From Burkholderia seminalis DSM 23518 (GTDB lineage Bacteria; Pseudomonadota; Gammaproteobacteria; Burkholderiales; Burkholderiaceae), in NCBI RefSeq assembly GCF_902832885.1, contig NZ_CADFDK010000019.1, positions 1 through 64,000 of the forward strand: 64,000 bases of DNA, given 5' to 3'. The notes beneath the pieces are model-generated. The model had not been told where the DNA came from. It was given only the letters and a program-made list of their open reading frames with translations, and did no database searches. The position numbers and the translations under genes are program-made. Each line of letters opens with the position of its first letter. The first letter of the stretch is position 1. Positions 1 to 7,235 of the stretch are shown here, one piece after another.

Positions 1-26
1 GGCCACGCCAGCAGAACAACCCTCTT

Positions 27-142
27 TGCCTGATGACCATAGCGAGTCGGTCCCACCCCTTCCCATCCCGAACAGGACCGTGAAACGACTCTACGCCGAT
101 GATAGTGCGGATTCCCGTGTGAAAGTAGGTAATCGTCAGGCT
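27..142 (+). rRNA. rrf: 5S ribosomal RNA
   Basis: The sequence matches the betaproteobacterial 5S pattern: the 5' end TGCCTGATGACC pairs with the 3' end ATCGTCAGGC, and the internal block CCCATCCCGAACAGGACCGTG is the conserved loop region. Length is about 116 nt, the usual size. It is the last gene of an rRNA operon whose 23S lies upstream of the window. A perfect intrinsic terminator follows directly. Confidence 0.96.
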
Positions 143-156
143 CCCTAAGCCAGAAA

Positions 157-182
157 CCCCCGCCCAAAAGGCGGGGGTTTTT
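157..182 (+). terminator. rRNA operon terminator
   Basis: Perfect 8-bp stem CCCCCGCC / GGCGGGGG with loop CAAAA, followed by five T, about 15 nt after the 5S gene. It is a canonical intrinsic terminator. Confidence 0.9.
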
Positions 183-249
183 GCATTTGAGCGGCGGAAA
201 TATGCGGTGCGCCTAGCGTGGGTTGCCGCTCGTGCTGAAAGGCTACACG

Positions 250-278
250 GCAGCGGGCCTGAGTGGCCGGCCCGCTGC
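250..278. repeat. 10-bp perfect inverted repeat in the 5S-symE interval
   Basis: Arms GCAGCGGGCC and GGCCCGCTGC flank a 9-nt loop. There is no T-run on either side, so it is not a standard terminator. It lies downstream of symE on the minus strand and could stabilise the 3' end of that mRNA. Otherwise the stretch from 183 to 388 holds no gene that I can support. Confidence 0.4.
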
Positions 279-388
279 GATTGCAGCACGATCGTCGCTT
301 GTCACAGTTACTAACGGTGCGGAGTATCGGGCACCGAGCTACCTAGACGGATGGTGACTTGCAACGCCCACCATGGGCAATGCGCCGA

Positions 389-634
389 TCACATCGGCGT
401 GATGATGAGTCGCTGGTGCTCGACAGTAATCCGGACGCGTTCTCCTGCCTCGAATCCCGCATCCTCAAGCCATACGCCCGCCAATTTGATCCACGGGTAA
501 TACGTCGTGTTCAGTTTCCGGTGTGCTCTGATGGCACGGAGGACTCTAGACAAGGAGTGATGGCGTGCTGATTCTTGAATCTTGACGAAGCGTTCCGTTA
601 CGACGGGGCGTGACTTATGATTGGCGTTAGCCAT
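389..634 (-). CDS. symE: SymE-like type I toxin-antitoxin toxin
   Basis: The 81-residue product has the SymE core at residues 47-80: YPWIKLAGVWLEDAGF, then GERVRITVEHQRLIITP. This matches the E. coli SymE signature (LKGQWLEAAGF ... VKVMEGCIVLT). Known SymE is an SOS-induced AbrB-fold toxin repressed by the antisense RNA SymR. The ATG at 634 is chosen because a GGAG lies just upstream; an in-frame start 19 codons earlier is less likely. It is convergent with the rRNA terminator. No LexA box was recognised upstream. A plus-strand TATGAT at 616-621 could start a SymR-like antisense RNA over the start codon, but its -35 is poor. Family assignment is good; toxicity is inferred. Confidence 0.75.
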   Translation of the reverse strand: MANANHKSRPVVTERFVKIQESARHHSLSRVLRAIRAHRKLNTTYYPWIKLAGVWLEDAGFEAGERVRITVEHQRLIITPM

Positions 635-894
635 TTCCGACTCCGATGATGAGTTGGTTGTGGTCAGCGGGTCGTATGGGTGGCAGCCCATGCGGCCCGC
701 GCTTTTTGCGGAACTGCCAATTGAGTCTACACGAGGCAGTATCTCGAATTGCGCAATCAGCGCAGATTAGCTGAAGGGCATAGGTCTCGAACTTCGGCAC
801 CCATCGGCATCGATCAGCTCCGAACACTTGTCAATATCCCCATCGTCCAAAAATCGTGACGTGAGCCACCGTCCGTGGTCTGTACACGCGCAAA

Positions 895-924
895 TTGCAA
901 AATATTGTTGCAAAGGTTTAGTAT
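895..924 (+). promoter_or_regulatory. possible promoter of the 964 gene
   Basis: TTGCAA, an 18-nt spacer, then TAGTAT, in an AT-rich patch 40 nt before the ATG at 964. The spacing is slightly long and the match is only fair. The rest of 635-963 shows nothing recognisable. Confidence 0.3.
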
Positions 925-963
925 TAGCCCCTCCTGGCCACAATACAAATACTTGGAATCTAG

Positions 964-2052
964 ATGGAAACACCGTGGGGGCGGCTCGAAGACCTTGACC
1001 TGACAGACCATGATCTGGCGGCAGAAATTCTTGGGGCGGACAAGCATCAGTTGGTCGAGGGGTTGGTCGTTGAATGCCTCTTCGACCAAATCGTGAAGAA
1101 GATGCAGACTGATGCGGAACAGAGCGTTCTTCCGCTCGACGTTGAATCGGTTGTTATAGATACAGGACGAGAGACGGAGCGTTGGGTGAGTCTTGTGTGG
1201 GCGAGAAGTCGGGGCGTTGGACTCGGGCGCTATTTACTTTCGCTCGAAAGAAGCTTTGTCCCTTATCTTGTGACGTACAGACAAGGAGAGTTCTACGCAG
1301 CGCGAGTACGTAACGGAAAAGATCGAGGCGAAAGAATCCCGCTCTTGGAGCTGATGCAAGAATTGTCCGACGGGCGCGTCATGCCGTTTCGGGTTGATTC
1401 GATGGTCAAGGACTCGAATAGGCAGAGGCAGGCGTTTTGGGGTTTTATATCGAACTACTATCGCGACGATGTCGGGGCGAAGGTCATATTGCCGCGTATT
1501 CTGATTAACTGTGCAATTCAGCCGTATTTTCGATCGGTCTGGAATCTCGACAGAATAATTGTCGTCGGGGACGAAGTCTGGTTGCTTGAAATCAAGCACA
1601 AGTATCCGATGAGCGGGCGCAGTTTGCGATTCGGTATAAACGTCGGGGAACTGGGTGTGCTTGATCGGCTAGCTGATGCTGGCGTACATTGTTTGCATAC
1701 TATTTTGGTGAAACCACAGTGGTCAAAAGATGTTGGGTCGATGTACCTGATGAACGACCTCGACATGCGTGATCGTGCTGCGCTCATTGCGATAGCGCTG
1801 AACAAGCATCGAACGACACGGATAATGAAGCAGCAATCCGGGCAATCGGGAGCTCATACGTCGATAACCGGAACCTCGACCCTTTGGTACAAAAATATCG
1901 AGGCTTCTGAATTCCACGAGCTGGGCACCCTCTCCGACGGGGCCGAGAGATTGGCATACAGAATGAAGGCCACGATGAGTGGAACAATTGACAGCCCAGT
2001 CCGGCGGGAGTGGCTGGAACAGCTGCGGTCCCGAGACGGTGCGCGTGGCTAG
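964..2052 (+). CDS. Uncharacterised protein with PD-(D/E)XK nuclease-like motif
   Basis: 362 residues, no family recognised overall. Residues 194-215 (NLDRIIVVGDEVWLLEIKHK) have the D...ExK arrangement of PD-(D/E)XK nucleases: D196 on one strand, then E209-I-K211 on the next hydrophobic strand. A following segment (INVGELGVLDRLADAGVH) could be the usual post-core helix, and LHTILVKP the last strand. The N-terminal 180 residues and the polar tail after about 285 show no motif. There is no signal peptide or membrane segment. It sits upstream of a methylase-Vsr pair in an AT-richer island, so a defence-related nuclease is plausible, but this is inference. The SD before the ATG is weak. Confidence 0.6.
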   Translation: METPWGRLEDLDLTDHDLAAEILGADKHQLVEGLVVECLFDQIVKKMQTDAEQSVLPLDVESVVIDTGRETERWVSLVWARSRGVGLGRYLLSLERSFVPYLVTYRQGEFYAARVRNGKDRGERIPLLELMQELSDGRVMPFRVDSMVKDSNRQRQAFWGFISNYYRDDVGAKVILPRILINCAIQPYFRSVWNLDRIIVVGDEVWLLEIKHKYPMSGRSLRFGINVGELGVLDRLADAGVHCLHTILVKPQWSKDVGSMYLMNDLDMRDRAALIAIALNKHRTTRIMKQQSGQSGAHTSITGTSTLWYKNIEASEFHELGTLSDGAERLAYRMKATMSGTIDSPVRREWLEQLRSRDGARG

Positions 2053-2652
2053 AGCTTGGTGAGAATATCGCCCTTTCCAGTGCTACAAGTCCTCCAATTT
2101 CTCGCACGACAACATCTTCAAAGACATTCGATGCTTTGAGGGTTCTCCTTCTAGCATCGATTCAGTAACGAATTTCTCGTGCACTGCCATGGCCGCCGAG
2201 CGGATCGACGGTGAAAGTCCCCATCTAGTTCATAGCCACGTCCGTCGAACGACGAGGTGTCACTGTATAGGGGCAGAGCGATAGCAGGTCGCTCGATAGT
2301 CGAGTGATGCACCTCCAATTTGCATCTTGCTATCTGCATGTTCCTGTCCGGGAAAGACGGCGCTGTCCGGGGCTTAACCGGCTGGTCCGTGAGAGCACGC
2401 TACGCGACGAGAACAGTGAGGAGCGGTGCATTGTCCGAGACCGCCCCTGCGTAACTGCTACGCCGAAGTCAGCCGAGACGCTAGGTCCGCCGTACGACAT
2501 ATCGACACGACGCACCAAGAGTCGCAACGATGTGCACGGTAGCACACGAGGGCCTAGCCTCTGCGCAAAGGCGCCGCGCACGAGCAGCGGGTCCTCGATG
2601 CTGCATCACGTGCGGTATTCCTAGGTTTCCGAAGCGGTTAGTTGTTTCCCGC
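2053..2652. other. Long intergenic stretch without a supported gene
   Basis: About 600 nt between the 964 gene and the methylase promoter. Open frames here are short, have no ribosome site and encode compositionally odd peptides. No tRNA, terminator or repeat family was recognised. It may be decayed island DNA. Confidence 0.5.
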
Positions 2653-2681
2653 TTGACTCTGGGAACACCAACCATCAATAT
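2653..2681 (+). promoter_or_regulatory. Predicted methylase promoter
   Basis: TTGACT (5 of 6 consensus), a 17-nt spacer, then CAATAT, ending 24 nt before the methylase ATG. It is enclosed by the inverted repeat CTGGGAA / TTCCCAG described separately. Confidence 0.4.
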
Positions 2682-2698
2682 GCAAAAAAATTTCCCAG
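2657..2698. promoter_or_regulatory. Inverted repeat around the methylase promoter (candidate operator)
   Basis: CTGGGAA at 2657-2663 and TTCCCAG at 2692-2698 are perfect 7-bp arms spanning the -10 region and the leader just before the ATG. M.EcoRII- and M.SsoII-type enzymes are known to repress their own gene through an N-terminal HTH. The methylase here has such an HTH, so this repeat could be its operator. Confidence 0.35.
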
Positions 2699-2705
2699 TG
2701 ACGCG

Positions 2706-3992
2706 ATGAAATCACCTGACAGCAATTTGGCACTTCAGTACCTGCACGAAGCAGCTCGCTACTTCTCCCGCACGGAGATTGCGCAAAGGCTCGGTGTGGG
2801 GCCTTCAACGGTTAGCCGCTGGCTCTCGGCAGAGACCGCGCCGAAGCCCTATGTAGTGGACACCCTCAGGTCGATGCTGCAGCCGTTTGGAGCGTCTGCT
2901 ACGAAGGCCGATTTCACTTTCATTGACCTGTTTGCGGGCATAGGCGGAATACGCAAGGCATTCGAGCTCAACGGCGGGCAGTGTGTGTTCACCAGCGAAT
3001 GGGATAGCTACGCGCAGAAGACCTATCACGTGAACTTCCCGGATGGCAGGCCGATTCATGGAGACATCACGGATGTCGACGAAACGAGCGTCCCTGCACA
3101 TGACGTGCTGCTTGCGGGATTCCCGTGTCAGCCGTTCAGCATTGCTGGCGTATCCAAAAAGAATGCACTTGGGCGGGCCCACGGCTTCCAAGACGAGACG
3201 CAGGGCACGTTGTTCTTTGATGTCGCGCGCATCATCCAGGAAAAGCGTCCGAAGGCGTTTGTGCTGGAGAACGTGAAGAACTTGCAGTCCCACGACAAGG
3301 GACGGACTTTCGATGTGATTATCCGGACGCTACGGAACGAACTTGGCTATCACGTCCACTACCGAATCATCGATGGTCAGCACTGGACGCCACAACATCG
3401 GGAGCGCATCGTGATCGTGGGTTTCCGGGAGCCTACCCCGTTTAGCTGGGAATCACTTCAGTTGCCGGAGAAGGGCAAAGTGAAGATGAAAGATATTCTG
3501 CACAAGATCGATGGGAGTGAGCCGTGGCTTGAACATGACGGCGATAGATACTTTGATCATGACGCACGCAAGGTCAACGACAAGTACACACTGACGCCCA
3601 ATCTCTGGAAGTACCTTCAGGACTATGCCGCGAAGCACAAGGCGAAGGGAAATGGCTTTGGCTATGGTCTCGTGGGAGCGGAGGATATTTCTCGTACGCT
3701 TTCTGCTCGGTACTACAAAGATGGATCGGAGATTCTCGTTGCCCAAAGAGGAAAGAATCCTAGGCGCCTTACGCCCCGCGAGTGTGCAAGACTGATGGGA
3801 TATCCAGATAGCTTCGAGATTCCCGTGTCAGATACGCGTGCGTACAAGCAGTTTGGAAACTCCGTTGTCATGCCAGTGTTCAAGGAAGTCGGGCGAATCG
3901 TTAAGCCGTGGATTGTGGAGGACGGCTTTGTACCGGTCATCGGCGATTTCTTTACTGACCAGTCTATTGATCGGCAAGAGGTTTCGGCATGA
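2706..3992 (+). CDS. dcm: DNA (cytosine-5)-methyltransferase, Dcm/M.EcoRII-like, with N-terminal HTH
   Basis: 428 residues. An N-terminal helix-turn-helix (about 20-41, RTEIAQRLGVGPSTVSRW) precedes the catalytic domain. Visible m5C motifs are DLFAGIGG at 74-81, PCQ with nucleophile C141, ENV at 188-190 and QHRERI at 230-235. Toward the C-terminus come GNGFGYG, TLSARYYKDG, RRLTPRECARLMGY and QFGNSVV. Long stretches read almost as E. coli Dcm (for example CQPFSIAGVSKKNALGRAHG), so methylation of the inner C of CCWGG is the likely specificity; this is inferred from similarity. Compared with E. coli Dcm (472 aa) the front is shorter and carries a clearer HTH, as in autoregulated M.EcoRII/M.SsoII. 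The vsr gene follows at once, as is usual. Confidence 0.93.
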   Translation: MKSPDSNLALQYLHEAARYFSRTEIAQRLGVGPSTVSRWLSAETAPKPYVVDTLRSMLQPFGASATKADFTFIDLFAGIGGIRKAFELNGGQCVFTSEWDSYAQKTYHVNFPDGRPIHGDITDVDETSVPAHDVLLAGFPCQPFSIAGVSKKNALGRAHGFQDETQGTLFFDVARIIQEKRPKAFVLENVKNLQSHDKGRTFDVIIRTLRNELGYHVHYRIIDGQHWTPQHRERIVIVGFREPTPFSWESLQLPEKGKVKMKDILHKIDGSEPWLEHDGDRYFDHDARKVNDKYTLTPNLWKYLQDYAAKHKAKGNGFGYGLVGAEDISRTLSARYYKDGSEILVAQRGKNPRRLTPRECARLMGYPDSFEIPVSDTRAYKQFGNSVVMPVFKEVGRIVKPWIVEDGFVPVIGDFFTDQSIDRQEVSA

Positions 3993-4035
3993 AGGTATGC
4001 CGGTGATTCTTTGGCGACTGTCTAGAGATGCGGAG

Positions 4036-4536
4036 ATGTACGTGACTGATGTTGTAGACAAGGAGACCCGCAGCCGCATGATGTCGGGGATACGTGCCAA
4101 GAACACCACGCCCGAGTTGATACTACGGCGCGCGCTACATTCGAAAGGCTTCCGCTATCGGCTGCACTCATCGAAATTGCCGGGTACGCCCGACATGGTA
4201 TTCCAGAAGTACCGGGCCGTGATATTCGTCCACGGTTGTTTCTGGCACGCGCATGATTGTAAGTACTTCAAGCTTCCTCGAAGTCGAACAGAATTTTGGC
4301 AGACGAAGCTGCTTAAAAACAGAGCGAGGGACGAGACGGTACTCGCCAACACACGAAAACTGGGTTGGCGAGTCCTCATTGTTTGGGAGTGCGCAACTCG
4401 AGAGTTTCATACCAGAGAGTCGAGTGCATTAATCGAAACCATTGCGCAATGGGTAATTAGCAAGATACCAAGTGCGGAGATTGGAATCGACGGAAAGCTT
4501 CGCACACTGGTCGTGTCAGCGGACTCAGATACGTAA
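4036..4536 (+). CDS. vsr: Very short patch repair endonuclease Vsr
   Basis: 166 residues, close to E. coli Vsr (156). It nicks 5' of the T in T:G mismatches left by deamination of 5-methylcytosine at CCWGG. Residues equivalent to the known active site are present: D53 in LPGTPDMV, H66 and H71 in FVHGCFWHAH, and D99 in KNRARDE. The zinc-type Cys/His set (HGCFWHAHDC) and the LGWRVLIVWECA segment are intact. The start at 4036 is chosen because MYVTDVVDKETRS aligns with the E. coli N-terminus. An ATG at 3997, 5 nt after the methylase stop, is an alternative giving 13 more residues; neither has an ideal SD. It is in one unit with the methylase. Confidence 0.93.
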   Translation: MYVTDVVDKETRSRMMSGIRAKNTTPELILRRALHSKGFRYRLHSSKLPGTPDMVFQKYRAVIFVHGCFWHAHDCKYFKLPRSRTEFWQTKLLKNRARDETVLANTRKLGWRVLIVWECATREFHTRESSALIETIAQWVISKIPSAEIGIDGKLRTLVVSADSDT

Positions 4537-4609
4537 CATTTGATGGTGTGGTGATGATTTAGGCTGCTTTTTTGTGCAAAACGATGGGGTTGAAAGTCGA
4601 CACGAACGG

Positions 4610-6025
4610 TCAGCGAGCTGAATCGAGATCACGGAACTCTACCTGCGCATAGAGTGCTGAAGCTGCTTTTCTTATATCGTTTACGCGCCATTGCGCGCGT
4701 CGCTTGCTTTTTGATGGATCTGATGTATGCAGTTTGGGGGCAGGGTCGAGAAAAATCACTCCATCGTGAATCGCTTTGAGCATTTGCTCTGCTGATGTCC
4801 GGTGACACCACATCACTCTAGGTGAAAACGTAACTACATACTCGTAGCCATTGCCGCTTTCGATTGGATCTGGGTTCATTTCTTTCGACGCGGGTATGTA
4901 TACGGTCTCGTTATGTTTGGCGCCCCAACTATTCATAAGTCGTTCAAGACTCCAGCCTGCAGCCACAAATCCGTCGTCGTCCTCAAGGATCACTTCGACT
5001 GCATCCATCTTTGACGTTAGCGAGGTATTTGGATCGTATGGTCCAGATATCCAATGATCATTTTCCAATCGGTATTCTCTGAGCCTGAGGGTAAGCCCAG
5101 ATTTTTCGGATCGAGAGTTTGCTTTGTGAATTCCAGTGACCCTATAGTTGCCATCTTTGTCGAGGTAGCCGTACTTGATCATGAATTCGCTGAAGTTCTT
5201 GGCATAGAGACCGAGATCTGGCTCTGGCGTAAACAGAGTTACTTTGAGTTGCGTGTGTGTTTTTAATTCGATACCAAAAAGATCCCCATCTTTTCCCGCA
5301 TTCGGGACAATGTTCAGTGCATGCTCTAAGGTATAGCCGCAAACTTGGGTTCCCGTGAATGGGAGGGTCTGTCCGGACGAATCCAGCCGACATCCGCGCA
5401 GCGGCTTGCCTGCCACCGCGGAAAGCAGCCGCACGAGCTTCTGCGTGTTACCGAGATCGACGGAAAGTTGTCGACAGACTTTTGAGCGTTTGAAGCTCGG
5501 AAGCTCTGCGATTTCCCGTTCCAAACTTTCTGAAATGTCGAGGTAAACCATTGCTCGACATGCTCCTTTAGCCGTTCGACCAAGCACAAGGAGACGTTTT
5601 CGGTCGTTCATCAATTTCGTGAATGAAACTGAAAGTGACGAGGGTATTGCGTTGTCGGTTGTTTGAAAGCCAGAAAGACGAGCCTCAGGGTACTGTGGAT
5701 ATATGATCGCTTTTACTCGTTTGGCGGGGGAAAGCGATCCATCGCGTTTTACCCAAGCAAAATCGTCAAACGATGCTTCCGGAATCCGTCGCCCCGGCGG
5801 CGGATTATCTTTGGTACTAGTGCTCTCGCCTCGCTCAGAAAGTGTCATGGCAAAAAGATCGTACAAAACACCGAAATCTGATGCTATGTATATTTGATTT
5901 TTGTCATTCGCATTTTTTGGAAGGATTTTTAACAGGGCAACATCAACTCCATGTGCTATTAAATTAATTTTAATTTCATCGATTGTGGTTGCTACATGCT
6001 CAAATTCTAGCGGTGCGATGCTCAT
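4610..6025 (-). CDS. MvaI/BcnI-family type II restriction endonuclease with extra N-terminal domain
   Basis: 471 residues. The C-terminal half carries a MutH/MvaI-like core: GYTLEHALNIVPNAGKDGDLFGIELKTHTQLKVTLFTPEP is split here as E234, D248, E253-L-K255, giving a PD-(D/E)XK site. The spacing E-14-D-5-E-2-K equals that I recall for MvaI (E36, D50, E55, K57), a CCWGG cutter, so it fits the neighbouring Dcm-type methylase. MvaI itself is only about 250 aa; residues 1-210 here form an additional region (IYPQYPEARLSGFQ, KRLLVLGRTAKG) that might bind DNA or act as an effector domain. The gene is convergent with vsr. Upstream is an AT-rich hairpin-rich promoter and no clear SD. Base composition is AT-rich relative to the chromosome. 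Specificity is inferred. Confidence 0.82.
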   Translation of the reverse strand: MSIAPLEFEHVATTIDEIKINLIAHGVDVALLKILPKNANDKNQIYIASDFGVLYDLFAMTLSERGESTSTKDNPPPGRRIPEASFDDFAWVKRDGSLSPAKRVKAIIYPQYPEARLSGFQTTDNAIPSSLSVSFTKLMNDRKRLLVLGRTAKGACRAMVYLDISESLEREIAELPSFKRSKVCRQLSVDLGNTQKLVRLLSAVAGKPLRGCRLDSSGQTLPFTGTQVCGYTLEHALNIVPNAGKDGDLFGIELKTHTQLKVTLFTPEPDLGLYAKNFSEFMIKYGYLDKDGNYRVTGIHKANSRSEKSGLTLRLREYRLENDHWISGPYDPNTSLTSKMDAVEVILEDDDGFVAAGWSLERLMNSWGAKHNETVYIPASKEMNPDPIESGNGYEYVVTFSPRVMWCHRTSAEQMLKAIHDGVIFLDPAPKLHTSDPSKSKRRAQWRVNDIRKAASALYAQVEFRDLDSAR

Positions 6026-6098
6026 TTTGTTTGGATGCGTTATCGGAGGGCGAGTCGTTTCGGAGTTGGTGAAAAATGCGCGTCGATAAATATTTTAT

Positions 6099-6138
6099 AG
6101 GCATCAAAATATAGAACTTTATATATAATATGATGCCT
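6099..6138. promoter_or_regulatory. AT-rich hairpin between receiver gene and restriction gene
   Basis: AGGCATCA and TGATGCCT are perfect 8-bp arms around a very AT-rich loop. On the plus side T5 follows. On the minus side TATAAAATATT follows and could be the -10 of the restriction gene. The element may terminate the upstream receiver transcript, hold the restriction promoter, or both. Confidence 0.4.
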
Positions 6139-6166
6139 TTTTGACAAGTGAGATAGTCCGATAGAT

Positions 6167-7234
6167 TTATTCGCTGGATAGATTTGGCGTCCCAATACGA
6201 CTAAAATAGGCTCCGAAGCGCTCAACTAAAGATGGAACAAATTGAGGTGCAAGAGATGCGATCCTGTTCGGAACAAGTTGAGCTCGCGCTTCCTCAATTT
6301 TCATGGCGTTGAGATGATGAAATTGCACCATCCATGGTCCCAATTCTTCTCCGTTGAGGTTGAATGCGGGAGGGAGGAAGTGTTGCTTCGGCGATCCTTC
6401 ATGTTGTATGATTTTCCGAATTTTCTCTGCGCCGGTTTTTGATTCTGCACTAATCCCCTTCCATTTCTCGGCAATACTTTCGCATTTCGCCAAAAGTATA
6501 GTTTCTATTTTTCCCTCATTGGAGAGGTCGCACCGTGGGGTTACGATAATCCATGATTCATCGTTATAGATAATTATATCGCCTGTATCCAATCTCTCTT
6601 TTAGGGGAGGGACAAAGTAAGTTTCCTCGGGATGCGCGACTCCATTGGCTGCATTAAGTAGTGAATCATGTACATGTGCTGCAACATGGCGGGCGAGTGC
6701 CTCGGCGAGATTATTTTCTTTGTTGTCAATTTTTGTCCACCGTTCCCAGCGCGGCCAGATTGAACGGAAGAAGATTTTTGCGGTTTCTCGCTCGACTGCT
6801 GCGTGCATTTCGCGCAAGATTAAAAATAGGTTCAATTGTTGCGTAAGCCAATCAAATACTTGCTGCAGCCCATCGCCTTTGTCCATCACTTGAACTTGCG
6901 GGAATTTTCCAACATCAGCTTGGCCTTTTTGACCGGTATATATAACAATCCCGATTGGTTGTATCTCTACAATCCGGTTGATAAGTTCATTGCCGTCGTC
7001 GTTGTCTTCGCCAACACCGACTTCGCTTTGCAGGCGTAGATCCACTATAACTGCGTCGAGTTTTCGCGTTTCTAGAAGTGCAAGTGCTTCTGAAACGGAC
7101 TTTGCGCTAATTTTTATAATTTGGAATTTATTCTTGTCGGTGTCTGCATTAAATGCATCAACGGCGTCATTCCATTGTTCAATTTTTGAATCTTCGTCTT
7201 CGACAAGAAGTACTTGTAGTTCAATGTTGTTCAT
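6167..7234 (-). CDS. Receiver-domain protein with uncharacterised C-terminal effector region
   Basis: 355 residues. The first about 130 are a CheY-like receiver: an acidic pair in VLLVEDED, the phosphoacceptor-type Asp in DAVIVDLRL, a Thr in IVIYTGQKG and a Lys in VQVMDKGDG, in the right order. The remaining 220 residues show no DNA-binding HTH, GGDEF or other standard output. A segment with DTGDIIIYNDESWIIVTPRCDLS recalls a CDL-type motif of unknown function, followed by ILLAKC. The ATG at 7234 has the SD GGGGAA 5 nt upstream; a GTG 6 codons earlier would overlap the kinase gene. One base separates it from the upstream ATPase stop, so the two are translated as a unit. Codon use is AT-rich and foreign. 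A signalling partner of the ATPase is the natural inference. Confidence 0.78.
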   Translation of the reverse strand: MNNIELQVLLVEDEDSKIEQWNDAVDAFNADTDKNKFQIIKISAKSVSEALALLETRKLDAVIVDLRLQSEVGVGEDNDDGNELINRIVEIQPIGIVIYTGQKGQADVGKFPQVQVMDKGDGLQQVFDWLTQQLNLFLILREMHAAVERETAKIFFRSIWPRWERWTKIDNKENNLAEALARHVAAHVHDSLLNAANGVAHPEETYFVPPLKERLDTGDIIIYNDESWIIVTPRCDLSNEGKIETILLAKCESIAEKWKGISAESKTGAEKIRKIIQHEGSPKQHFLPPAFNLNGEELGPWMVQFHHLNAMKIEEARAQLVPNRIASLAPQFVPSLVERFGAYFSRIGTPNLSSE

Positions 7235-7235
7235 C

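Noticed and set aside
2304-2624. 106-codon open frame in the gap before the methylase
   Set aside because: No SD, odd composition, no recognisable motif.
3838-4035. Extended N-terminus for Vsr
   Set aside because: The extra 66 codons overlap the methylase gene and have no similarity to Vsr; family alignment starts at 4036.
4610-6025. Assignment of the nuclease as EcoRII
   Set aside because: The catalytic region follows the MvaI/MutH-like E-D-ExK pattern, not EcoRII's.
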